DNA of 64,000 nt from Bacillota bacterium (GTDB taxonomy: Bacteria > Bacillota > Clostridia > Peptostreptococcales > Anaerovoracaceae): positions 62,001 through 126,000 of the forward strand of contig JAQXQE010000011.1 of NCBI GenBank assembly GCA_029101005.1, written 5' to 3'. Made by a program: the position numbers and the translations under genes. This document shows, one piece after another, positions 52,549 through 60,592 of this stretch (position 1 is the stretch's first letter; each line of letters opens with the position of its first letter). Below the pieces are notes generated by a model, which saw only the letters and a program-made list of their open reading frames with translations, did not search any database and was not told the DNA's origin.

Positions 52549-53643
52549 TTACTTGTTGATCTGAGCTGCTACCTCAGCTGCGAAGTCTTCCTGCTTCTTC
52601 TCGATTCCCTCGCCTACCTCGAAACGAACAACCTGAGTAAGCTTGAGATCCTTGCTAACTGACTCGATGTACTTAGCAACAGTCTGCTTTCCATCCTCAG
52701 CTCTTACATATACCTGATCCATCAGGCAGATGTCCTTGAGCTCCTTTGAGATTCTTCCCTCAACGAGACCTGTGAAGATCTTGTTTGAAGTGATGTTCTC
52801 CTTGTCAGCAACTGCGAGTGCAGCAAGCTGAGCCTTACCCTCTTCTGAGATGAAGTTAGGGAGATAGTTGAAGTTGAAGCCCTTCTCAGCTCTCTTCTCA
52901 GCGAGAACATTTACATCAGCCTCACCCCATACTCCGTCAACTGCCTTGTCGAGAAGGCTGTTGAGGATTGGCTTAGGAAGTGTGAATGGATCGTTGAGAG
53001 CGCTTCCGATTGTGTTAACCTTGATTGACTCCATCTCCTCAGCTGAGATCTCATCTCTGCTTACGAACTGTGGGTTCATAGCAGCTACCTGCATAGCAAT
53101 GTTTGTTAATGCAGTCTTAACCTCATCTGTAGCCTCACCAGTACCTACAACGATAGTACCGATTCTTCCGCCACCGTGGATGTATGAGGTAACAACATCT
53201 CCTGATGCCTTAGCGATTCTTCTTACAGACATGTTCTCACCGATCTTAGCGATCTTGGCTGTGAGAACATCCTGAACTGTGCCCTCTCCAAGGCTCATAG
53301 CCTTGAATGCCTCGATATCATCGCTCTCAGCTGTAACAGCGAGCTCAGCGAGATCTGTAACGAATGTTACGAACTCCTCGTTCTTTGATACGAAGTCTGT
53401 CTCTGAGTTAACCTCAACGATTGCAGCAGTCTTTCCATCCTCTGAGAATGCAACCTTTACAAGACCCTCAGCGGCAATTCTGCCAGCCTTCTTAGCAGCC
53501 TTAGCAAGACCTTTCTCCTTGAGGTAGTCTACTGCAGCCTTGATGTCTCCATCAGTCTCTACGAGTGCCTTCTTGCAATCCATCATACCTGAACCTGTAA
53601 GCTCACGAAGCTCTTTAACAAGAGCAGCTGTAATATTTGCCAT
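52549..53643 (-). CDS. tsf: Elongation factor Ts (with an internal insertion)
   Basis: Guanine nucleotide exchange factor for EF-Tu. 364 residues, against about 290-300 in Bacillus. The N-terminal UBA-like module (ALVKELRELTGSGMMDCKKA) and core (VEVNSETDFVSKNEEF) are standard, and so is the end (VEGRISKELKDICLMDQVYV). Between ISAEEMESIK (about 207) and the VEGRI motif (about 294) there are roughly 60 extra residues, where most EF-Ts have about 25. Follows rpsB by 48 bp. Confidence 0.95.
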   Translation of the reverse strand: MANITAALVKELRELTGSGMMDCKKALVETDGDIKAAVDYLKEKGLAKAAKKAGRIAAEGLVKVAFSEDGKTAAIVEVNSETDFVSKNEEFVTFVTDLAELAVTAESDDIEAFKAMSLGEGTVQDVLTAKIAKIGENMSVRRIAKASGDVVTSYIHGGGRIGTIVVGTGEATDEVKTALTNIAMQVAAMNPQFVSRDEISAEEMESIKVNTIGSALNDPFTLPKPILNSLLDKAVDGVWGEADVNVLAEKRAEKGFNFNYLPNFISEEGKAQLAALAVADKENITSNKIFTGLVEGRISKELKDICLMDQVYVRAEDGKQTVAKYIESVSKDLKLTQVVRFEVGEGIEKKQEDFAAEVAAQINK

Positions 53644-53691
53644 TATTGTGCCTCCTATTTACTTAACTGTTGTTACGATTCGGAGCAGATA

Positions 53692-54429
53692 TTACTCTGC
53701 ATCCTCCTCAGCTTCTACCTCAGCCTCTACAGCGTCCTGGAAGCTCTCTCCCTGCTTAGCCTCGATGATAGCGTCTGCCATGCATCCAGCGATCAGCTTA
53801 ACGGCTCTGATAGCATCGTCGTTAGCTGGGATTACATAATCAACATCATCTGGGTCGCAGTTTGTATCTACGATACCTACTACAGGAATTCCGAGAATCT
53901 TAGCCTCCTTGATAGCAATCTTCTCCTTCTTAGGATCAACAACGAAGATAGCTCCTGGCATACCCTTCATATCCTTGATTCCGCCGAGATACTTCTCAAG
54001 CTTCTCAGCCTCTGCAAGCATCTTGAGGGCTTCCTTCTTAGCGTACTTGTTGATTGTTCCGTCTTCCTGCATAGCTCTGATCTCTGCAAGTCTCTGGATT
54101 CTCTTGCTGATTGTCTTGTGGTTTGTGAGCATTCCACCGAGCCATCTCTCGTTAACGAAGTACATTCCGCAACGTGTAGCCTCGTCCTTAATAGCGTTCT
54201 GAGCCTGCTTCTTTGTTCCTACGAAAAGAACAGGAGCTCCGCTCTCACCAACCTGACGCATGAAGTTATATGCATCGTCGATCAGTGTGATTGTCTGCTG
54301 AAGGTCGATGATATAAATTCCGTTTCTCTCTGTGAAGATGTATGGAGCCATCTTAGGGTTCCATCTTCTTGTCTGGTGTCCGAAATGAACACCTGCTTCG
54401 AGAAGCTGTTTCATTGATACTACTGACAT
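53692..54429 (-). CDS. rpsB: 30S ribosomal protein S2
   Basis: 245 residues. [52 protein letters not shown] and the C-terminal [20 protein letters not shown] are all standard S2; the tail is acidic ([11 protein letters not shown]). First gene of rpsB-tsf, with CCGGAGG before the ATG and a structured leader of about 140 nt. Confidence 0.98.
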   Translation of the reverse strand: MSVVSMKQLLEAGVHFGHQTRRWNPKMAPYIFTERNGIYIIDLQQTITLIDDAYNFMRQVGESGAPVLFVGTKKQAQNAIKDEATRCGMYFVNERWLGGMLTNHKTISKRIQRLAEIRAMQEDGTINKYAKKEALKMLAEAEKLEKYLGGIKDMKGMPGAIFVVDPKKEKIAIKEAKILGIPVVGIVDTNCDPDDVDYVIPANDDAIRAVKLIAGCMADAIIEAKQGESFQDAVEAEVEAEEDAE

Positions 54430-54484
54430 TTCTAATACCTCCGGTTAATTACTTCCACCGTGACTAATCGCCTTAAACCACATA

Positions 54485-54571
54485 GGGCACCGCGGCATAT
54501 CACAGTGTGACAAGTTATAAAATACTCGCCATTTTGAGCGCACAAAAAATTCGTCGCCTATAGCGGCACCC
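54485..54571 (-). promoter_or_regulatory. Structured leader of rpsB
   Basis: The 5' end of the transcript (GGGTGCCGC, 54563-54571) can pair over 9 bp (two G-U) with GCGGTGCCC (54485-54493), closing an 87-nt domain that contains the short hairpin TCACA-C-TGTGA. This is the pattern of an autoregulatory ribosomal-protein leader; S2 binding is inference. Confidence 0.5.
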
Positions 54572-54575
54572 ATAT

Positions 54576-54604
54576 ATTATATTGGAAGGCGCAGCTAAAT
54601 GCAA
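54576..54604 (-). promoter_or_regulatory. Promoter of rpsB-tsf
   Basis: Minus strand: TTGCAT (54599-54604), 17-bp spacer, TATAAT (54576-54581). Confidence 0.65.
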
Positions 54605-54688
54605 CGATTTTCGCGAGAAATTCGCGCCCGAAATCGCACTTTTTACACAAAAAAGTGCATAAATTCGGGTTTTCATTCATATTTACTG

Positions 54689-54717
54689 TTGAACATATTA
54701 TAAGCACTCAATATAAT
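54689..54717 (+). promoter_or_regulatory. Promoter of the purine permease
   Basis: TTGAAC (54689-54694), 17-bp spacer, TATAAT (54712-54717). Between it and the rpsB promoter, 54605-54665 contains nested inverted repeats (CGCGA/TCGCG inside CGATTT/AAATCG, and GCACTTTTT/AAAAAGTGC). No gene in this 350-bp divergent region. Confidence 0.6.
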
Positions 54718-54779
54718 AACTGTATATTTTCGTTTTTGCAAATAATCTAAGCACAATCAAGAAAAGGAGTCTTACTACA

Positions 54780-56123
54780 ATGAAGAATTTCTTTAAGCTG
54801 GATGAGCTTGGCACAGATGTGAGAACCGAGGTCATTGCCGGTTGTACTACATTCCTGTCAATGGTTTACATCCTCGCAGTAAACCCATCCATCCTTTCCG
54901 CTTCTGGAATGGACAGCGCATCAATCTTCACAGCAACAGCTATCTCTGCAGGTTTCGCAACACTGCTGATGGCATTCCTCGCTAACTACCCTGTAGCTCT
55001 TGCTTCAGGAATGGGACTGAACGCTTATTTCGCATTCACAGTATGTCCAATGGTAGGCACAGATCACCCATGGGAGGTTGCTCTCGCAGCTATTCTCGTT
55101 GAAGGTATCATCTTCATCCTGCTCTCATTCACTAACTTCAGAGAGTCACTCGTTAATGATATCCCAATGAACCTCAAGGCAGCTATCTCTGTTGGTATCG
55201 GTCTCTTCATCGCAATCATCGGACTGAAGAACTCAGCAGCAGTAGTAGTTTCAACAGAGGGCGGAATCGCAATGGGTAACCTTGCAGACGCAGGTGTTGC
55301 ACTTTCACTCATCGGTGTTCTCATCATCGCATTCCTCGCACACAAGGGAGCTAAGGGTGCTATCTTCTACGGAATCCTCATCACATGGGTTCTCGGAATG
55401 ATCGCTCAGGCTATCGGTTGGTACCAGGTTGATGTTGAGGCTGGAGTATACAGCGTATATCCTACATTCGCTATGTCAGGAGTTCAGCTCGACCACTTCT
55501 TCTCATTCGACTTCAAGTGGGTTGCTGAGAACGCACTTCAGTTCTGCGTAATCGTATTCTCATTCTTGTATGTAGATATCTTCGATACAGTTGGAACACT
55601 CATCGGAGTTGCTGCTAAGGCTGACCTCCTCGACGAGGAAGGCAAGCTCCCAAGAGCTAAGCAGGCTCTCCTCTGCGACGCTATCGGAACATGCGCAGGT
55701 GCATGCCTCGGTACTTCAACTGTAACATCATACGTAGAGTCTTCAGCAGGTGCTGCTGCAGGTGGTAAAACAGGTCTCACATCAGTTACAACTGGTGTGC
55801 TCTTCATCATCTCACTGCTCTTCGCACCACTCTTCCTCTCAGTACCAAGCTTCGCTACAACACCAGCTCTGGTATACGTAGGATACCTGATGATGACACA
55901 GATTAAGAACGTTAAGTTTGAGGATGCTCCAATGAGCGACATCATCGCTGCATTCCTTGCAATCATCATGATGCCATTCACATCATCAATCGCTAACGGA
56001 ATCATGTTCGGTATCGTATCATGGATCGTTCTCAGAGTATGTGAGGGCAAGATCAAGGAGATCAAGCCAGTAATGTGGATCTCAGGAATTCTCTTCATAA
56101 TCTACCTCTTCGTTTCACTCTAA
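54780..56123 (+). CDS. NCS2-type purine permease (guanine/hypoxanthine, AzgA/PbuG group)
   Basis: 447-residue symporter with about 13 membrane segments. EVIAGCTTFLSMVYILAVNP, NAYFAFTVCPMVG, DIFDTVGTLIGVAAKADLLD and GTSTVTSYVESSAGAAAGGK are signatures of the AzgA/PbuG branch, which carries hypoxanthine, guanine or adenine. No purine riboswitch or PurBox was found upstream. AAAAGGAG precedes the ATG. Confidence 0.92.
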   Translation: MKNFFKLDELGTDVRTEVIAGCTTFLSMVYILAVNPSILSASGMDSASIFTATAISAGFATLLMAFLANYPVALASGMGLNAYFAFTVCPMVGTDHPWEVALAAILVEGIIFILLSFTNFRESLVNDIPMNLKAAISVGIGLFIAIIGLKNSAAVVVSTEGGIAMGNLADAGVALSLIGVLIIAFLAHKGAKGAIFYGILITWVLGMIAQAIGWYQVDVEAGVYSVYPTFAMSGVQLDHFFSFDFKWVAENALQFCVIVFSFLYVDIFDTVGTLIGVAAKADLLDEEGKLPRAKQALLCDAIGTCAGACLGTSTVTSYVESSAGAAAGGKTGLTSVTTGVLFIISLLFAPLFLSVPSFATTPALVYVGYLMMTQIKNVKFEDAPMSDIIAAFLAIIMMPFTSSIANGIMFGIVSWIVLRVCEGKIKEIKPVMWISGILFIIYLFVSL

Positions 56124-56156
56124 ACCTTGCGGTAGACAATCGAGAAGTATAGAATC

Positions 56157-56186
56157 AAAGGGTCGGGTGACATACCCGACCCTTTT
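56157..56186 (+). terminator. Terminator of the purine permease
   Basis: AAAGGGTCGGGT / ACCCGACCCTTT, five-base loop, then T. The DMT gene starts 24 bp later. Confidence 0.85.
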
Positions 56187-56209
56187 GACGCTTACAACAG
56201 GGGAACATT

Positions 56210-57073
56210 ATGAGTACAACGGCTAAGAGATTATTCTATTCATCAATAACAATTCTTCTATGGGCAACAGCCTTCGTCTTCACCAAGCTCGTCGCTCTGG
56301 ATCCATGCACCATAGGTGCGCTGAGATGCCTCTTCGCAGCCATCTTTCTGCTGGCGCTGTCCGGCTTCACTAAGAACAGTATCGCTGCACCACCACGTGC
56401 TACGCTGAGAATGATGCTCACCGGCGTCTTCGGCTTCGGTCTATATATGATTGTTTTCAATATAGGACTAATGAGCATTACAGCTTCAACTTCAAGCGTA
56501 ATACTCGCTCTCACGCCAGCCACAACTGCATTCGCTGCGAGCTTCATATATAAGGAGAAGCTCAAGCCACTCGGCTATATCTGCATCATCACAGCTTTCA
56601 TCGGCGTAGCAATACTCATGCTCTGGAATGGCGTCCTATCTATCAACAGAGGCATCATCTGGACACTCGGCGGCGTTGTCTTCTTCGTAACATACAACCT
56701 GATGGCTCGCGGACTTCAGATGGATGGCTATAACTCGATACAGATTGTAACCTGGGCAATGATAGCGGGTTTCATCGTGCAGATACCTACCGCTCCTCAT
56801 ATGCTCGGAGAACTGCTCGCAACAAACAGACTCTCTCAGGTAGTAATCGTCTACCTCGGAGTCTTCTGCAGTGGAATCTCGTACGTCACCTGGAACAAAG
56901 CCTTCTCATATGCTGAGAAGACGACAGAAGTAACTAACTTTATGTTCCTCACCCCATTCATATGCACGCTGATAGGCTTCGCGGTTCTCGGCGAAGCACC
57001 TGATGTGGCAACTTTCGTCGGAGGAGGAATCATCATCGCAAGCGTAATCCTCTTCGGACTCAAGGGCAAATAA
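56210..57073 (+). CDS. DMT-superfamily (EamA) transporter
   Basis: 287 residues with ten hydrophobic segments arranged as two EamA repeats (first ending about 135, second with LGGVVFFVTYNLMAR and FLTPFICTLIGFAVLGE). Probable metabolite exporter or importer, substrate unknown. ACAGGGGA before the ATG is a moderate ribosome site. No promoter is seen between the preceding terminator and the gene, so some read-through is likely. Confidence 0.85.
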   Translation: MSTTAKRLFYSSITILLWATAFVFTKLVALDPCTIGALRCLFAAIFLLALSGFTKNSIAAPPRATLRMMLTGVFGFGLYMIVFNIGLMSITASTSSVILALTPATTAFAASFIYKEKLKPLGYICIITAFIGVAILMLWNGVLSINRGIIWTLGGVVFFVTYNLMARGLQMDGYNSIQIVTWAMIAGFIVQIPTAPHMLGELLATNRLSQVVIVYLGVFCSGISYVTWNKAFSYAEKTTEVTNFMFLTPFICTLIGFAVLGEAPDVATFVGGGIIIASVILFGLKGK

Positions 57074-57085
57074 CGCATAAGATAA

Positions 57086-57115
57086 AAGTCGCACACTTGC
57101 GTGTGCGACTTTTTT
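57086..57115 (+). terminator. Terminator of the DMT transporter
   Basis: AAGTCGCACAC / GTGTGCGACTT with TTGC loop, then TTTT. Confidence 0.9.
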
Positions 57116-57129
57116 AGCTTGTCGTTACT

Positions 57130-58818
57130 TTATTCAGCTTCGATGAAGTCGAGCAGCGCCTCTGCAGCGATGCCGATATCGTCACCATCCGGATTGAGTC
57201 CGAGGTGTGTATATACCTCACCGATGAATGTTCCGTTCTCCTCGAGCTTTGAGAATACCTCGTCGATGATAGGTCCGCAGAGATCCTGCTTCTGCATTGG
57301 TCCGAACGGATTAGCGAAGTATGTCTCTGAGAGTCCAACTTCCTGAGTTGTTCCCTTAGCCATTCTTCTTCCTCTGATGAATACGTCCTTTGCGTCCTCA
57401 ATTGTCTCGAAGCGGTTGAGGCCTGTCTTATCGTCGTAGTTGTTAGCATATGCGAAGAGGTCAACGGGGCTGTTCTTAACGATTACCTGGTAAGGAGCAG
57501 CTGGTGTGATTACTCTAGCGTTGTGCTTATCAGGGTTGAAGAAGATTGAACGGTTCATATCTCTATATGGTGCACCTGGATCGAGATCATCGAGTCTTAC
57601 GAAAGCTCCTGTCTCTGTTCCCTGTGCGTATACTACGCCATCCTCGATGTGGAAAGTTCCCATATCGTCGAATACGATCTCCATCTTGCGGATCTTATCC
57701 TTACCGAGAGCCTTGAGAGCCTCGATAGTCTCTGACTTACCAGCGCCTGAGTCTCCCATGAGGCAGATTCCCTTCTTAACACCGTTCTTCATTGTGATGT
57801 TGATGAATGCACCGTGGATTGGCAGCCATCCTCTTTGCATCATGATTGCATTGTGGATTGTGAGAACCATCTTCTTCATGTATCCAAAGTACTCGATCTT
57901 CTCGCTTGAAGATACGCTTCCTACCCATACCTCCTCATCGCGGTCGTGGTAGAATGTGCACTTGCCCTCGCCATCCGGATTACCGAAGATTACGATTCCG
58001 TCTGGCTTAGCTGCAGCCTCCTCACGAGTTGCGATCTCGAAGAGGTTAGCGCAAGGTACTCCGCTTGAGATGTAGTCCTTGTGGAAGCAGATGAAAATCA
58101 TGAGGCTTCCAACCTTAGCTGGATAGCAGAAGTAATCCTCTGGGTCTCCTGCAAATGTATAAGCTGGGTTCTTAACTACCTCCTCGAACATTCCCTCTCT
58201 CTTGTTTGACTTAGGATGGAGAATCATTGGAGTTCTCATCATAATTGAGTCGATGAACATTACATTCTCTAGGAAGGCATATCTATCACTGAGGCCTGTC
58301 TCTCCGTGCTGGTATACAGCAATCGCACCATTAGTTCCTGATGGCTGCTGTCTGAAAACCTGAGTTCTTCTTCCCATAAGTCTCTGCTCGAGTGTACGGA
58401 AAGTGTTACGAACCAGATGGTTGAATGTTGAATCCTGGTTAACGAATGATGTTGACTCTGTCTCGCCTGTTACGGTTGTCACTGAGTATCTCTGATGGTC
58501 CTTCCAGAAGTCGAAGAACTCCTCAACGAACTCGAGGAACATCTCAGCATCGTCGAGATATGGATTCTCAATCTCATCCAGTGTGAATACAATTGCCATA
58601 CGAGCGACATCTACGATATCCTTGACTGCCTGTTTCTTATCCTTGCCTCGAACTGCCCAGTCATAGAGGTCCGGATTGTTCTCGTTCAGGAATCCAAGGA
58701 ACTGCATTGCGATATCCGCAAAGCCGTCAGACTTGAGAAGACCGGACTTTGTCTCCTCCCATGCCAGATCAAAGTTGATGATGGCAATGTCATCTGTGAA
58801 ATAGTACTTCTCTTTCAT
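57130..58818 (-). CDS. PEPCK/HprK-fold P-loop protein, annotated in relatives as phosphoenolpyruvate carboxykinase
   Basis: 562 residues. A P-loop MGDSGAGKSETIEAL (355-363 core) followed 20 residues later by FDDMG (384-386) is the HPr-kinase/PEPCK fold; the GDSGxGKSE form is closer to HPr kinase than to the GLSGTGKTT of classical ATP-PEPCK. The N-terminal 340 residues (FRQQPSGTNGAIAVY, FGYMKKMVLTIHNAIMMQRG, PIHGAF) belong to a clostridial family usually labelled PEPCK. Classical PEPCK motifs for PEP/oxaloacetate were not found by eye, so kinase or carboxykinase activity is open. Monocistronic, divergent from the hydrolase. Confidence 0.75.
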   Translation of the reverse strand: MKEKYYFTDDIAIINFDLAWEETKSGLLKSDGFADIAMQFLGFLNENNPDLYDWAVRGKDKKQAVKDIVDVARMAIVFTLDEIENPYLDDAEMFLEFVEEFFDFWKDHQRYSVTTVTGETESTSFVNQDSTFNHLVRNTFRTLEQRLMGRRTQVFRQQPSGTNGAIAVYQHGETGLSDRYAFLENVMFIDSIMMRTPMILHPKSNKREGMFEEVVKNPAYTFAGDPEDYFCYPAKVGSLMIFICFHKDYISSGVPCANLFEIATREEAAAKPDGIVIFGNPDGEGKCTFYHDRDEEVWVGSVSSSEKIEYFGYMKKMVLTIHNAIMMQRGWLPIHGAFINITMKNGVKKGICLMGDSGAGKSETIEALKALGKDKIRKMEIVFDDMGTFHIEDGVVYAQGTETGAFVRLDDLDPGAPYRDMNRSIFFNPDKHNARVITPAAPYQVIVKNSPVDLFAYANNYDDKTGLNRFETIEDAKDVFIRGRRMAKGTTQEVGLSETYFANPFGPMQKQDLCGPIIDEVFSKLEENGTFIGEVYTHLGLNPDGDDIGIAAEALLDFIEAE

Positions 58819-58894
58819 CTGTATAATCTCCTATCTATACCAACGGTGATTGCTCACCACATTACCTGCAATATATATGCGTATACAAGTAGAC

Positions 58895-58927
58895 ATTATA
58901 CCAAAAAAGTCCCTCGTTTGCTATAAT
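58895..58927. promoter_or_regulatory. Overlapping divergent promoters
   Basis: Minus strand: TAGCAA (58918-58923), 17-bp spacer, TATAAT (58895-58900), for the PEPCK-like gene. Plus strand: extended -10 TGC-TATAAT (58919-58927) for the hydrolase. The minus -35 overlaps the plus -10, so the two compete for polymerase. Confidence 0.5.
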
Positions 58928-58973
58928 GGTACTGTATTACTATGTTTCTTATTTGTGTAAGGAGGAAGCGTTA

Positions 58974-59903
58974 ATGTTACACGAAATTAGTTTCAAGTCA
59001 TTCAATGAGAGGGATGATGTGCAGGCATGGATCTACGTTCCAGCATGTCAGCCACGCGGCATCGTGCAGCTGGTTCACGGATTCGGCGAGCACTCAAGAA
59101 GATACTTTCACATGATCGTTGCATTTATGGATGCAGGCTTCATCGTAGCTGCTGACGACCACGTAGGACACGGTAGAACAGCTGTTGTTAACGATGAATG
59201 GAGCGACTGGGGTGACAAGGGCTGGCACACAATGATGGAGGACGAGCACACCCTCACAGGCATTGTTAAGGATATGTATCCAGACCTGCCATACTTTATG
59301 TTCGGACACAGCATGGGATCATTCATCACAAGAGACTACATAGCAACATACGGCGACGAACTCGACGGTGCAACACTTTGTGGAACAGCTGGAGTATTCA
59401 AGGGCGTAGCTGAGGGAGCTGAGATTCTCAAGAAGGCCTGCGACGAAGGCAAGGGAATGGAAAGAGATCCAGAGATGGCTGGCATGCTCCTCGGATGGAT
59501 GTGCGAGAGATGCGACGAGGACATCGAGTTCGGCAACGAGTGGATTTGCGAAGACTACGAGGTTCAGTACGACCACGCTAACGACCCACTCGACGCATTC
59601 ACAAAGCCAACAACTAACAGATCACTCTATGATTTCACCCAGATGATGCTCGGTATCACTGGCACAGACTGGGCTGAGAAGGTTCCAACAGACCTTCCAA
59701 TCTACAATATCGCTGGTGACTGCGACCCAGTAGGCAACTACGGCGAGGGCGTATATCAGGTAAGCAACTGGCTCATCGAGACAGGCCACAGCGTAACAAC
59801 AGAGCTCTACACAGGATACAGACACGAGATCCACAACTATGACGACATCAAGTTCGACGTAGAGGATGGCATCATCGAGTTCATGGAGTTCGTACTTGCA
59901 TAA
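58974..59903 (+). CDS. Alpha/beta hydrolase (monoacylglycerol lipase / lysophospholipase type)
   Basis: 309 residues from ATG 58974 behind AAGGAGGAAG. Oxyanion region VQLVHGFGEHSRRY (33-44), nucleophile elbow GHSMGS (Ser113), Asp in AGDCDPVGNYG and His in YTGYRHEIHNY. It matches the Hydrolase_4/PldB-like group that cleaves lyso- or monoacylglycerols. No signal peptide, so cytosolic. Monocistronic with its own terminator. Confidence 0.88.
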   Translation: MLHEISFKSFNERDDVQAWIYVPACQPRGIVQLVHGFGEHSRRYFHMIVAFMDAGFIVAADDHVGHGRTAVVNDEWSDWGDKGWHTMMEDEHTLTGIVKDMYPDLPYFMFGHSMGSFITRDYIATYGDELDGATLCGTAGVFKGVAEGAEILKKACDEGKGMERDPEMAGMLLGWMCERCDEDIEFGNEWICEDYEVQYDHANDPLDAFTKPTTNRSLYDFTQMMLGITGTDWAEKVPTDLPIYNIAGDCDPVGNYGEGVYQVSNWLIETGHSVTTELYTGYRHEIHNYDDIKFDVEDGIIEFMEFVLA

Positions 59904-59920
59904 TAATAACAAATAAGTAA

Positions 59921-59951
59921 AGAGCGTGATGAAACCATTTCATCACGCTCT
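59921..59951. terminator. Terminator between convergent hydrolase and flavodoxin genes
   Basis: AGAGCGTGATGAAA / TTTCATCACGCTCT with CCA loop. The plus strand continues CTCTTG and the minus strand TTTACTTATTTG, so it may serve both; 14 bp perfect stem. Confidence 0.8.
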
Positions 59952-60021
59952 CTCTTGCATCATAGAATTTCCTAAACCCTAAAATACTTTGTTGACCCTC
60001 TTTGTGTCGTCGAGCTTCCCG

Positions 60022-60570
60022 CTACGCGAGGAATTTCTTCGCTTCCTTGACGAGTGCGTTGATATTCTCTCTCTTAACGAGGTCAACGCCATTCTCGATT
60101 CTATCTCTCATTGTTCTCGCCTCAGCACTTGCATCGGCTGTGCTTCCACTAATGAGAACCTTCTTCATAACTGCCATCAGCATCTTATCCATTCCATCAA
60201 TCTTATCAGGATCATAAGCTCCAGACAGAATGTATAGAGTCGGATTCTTGCCACCGTCTCTTGATATCTTCTTATAGTTGATATCATATACCTGCTGGTA
60301 ATTGCCAACTGACTCGTTGGCGATTCCAACACCGAAGACAATCATCTTGTCAAGGATGTCTCTTGTGAGGCGCTTCTTGAATACATCGAAGTTAACGATT
60401 CCACTTCCTCTAATCCATCCACCGTAGATTACGAGATCGTACTGTCGAAGGTCCATCTTCTTGGACTCTTCGAAAGTGACAATATCACTACCGAGCTCCT
60501 CTGCAATCCACTCTGCGTACTGCTTAGTGCTGCCTCTTCTTGAAGTGTATATTACAAGGCTTCTTTTCAT
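60022..60570 (-). CDS. Flavodoxin-domain protein
   Basis: 182 residues. SLVIYTSRRGSTKQYAEWIA (residues 4-23) is the FMN phosphate loop, and DLVIYGGWIRGSGIVNF is the second FMN loop of the flavodoxin/HemG-type fold. The C-terminal 80 residues (YDPDKIDGMDKMLMAVMKK) are helical and common to clostridial flavodoxin-domain proteins. Probably an electron carrier or quinone/protoporphyrin-type reductase; the partner is unknown. 22 bp after dnaE on the same strand, so possibly co-transcribed. Confidence 0.85.
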   Translation of the reverse strand: MKRSLVIYTSRRGSTKQYAEWIAEELGSDIVTFEESKKMDLRQYDLVIYGGWIRGSGIVNFDVFKKRLTRDILDKMIVFGVGIANESVGNYQQVYDINYKKISRDGGKNPTLYILSGAYDPDKIDGMDKMLMAVMKKVLISGSTADASAEARTMRDRIENGVDLVKRENINALVKEAKKFLA

Positions 60571-60592
60571 CTATATTTCTCCTGTCTTCGTC

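Noticed and set aside
54430-54779. Purine riboswitch ahead of the purine permease
   Set aside because: The conserved core of the purine aptamer was not found by eye on the plus strand; only simple inverted repeats are present.
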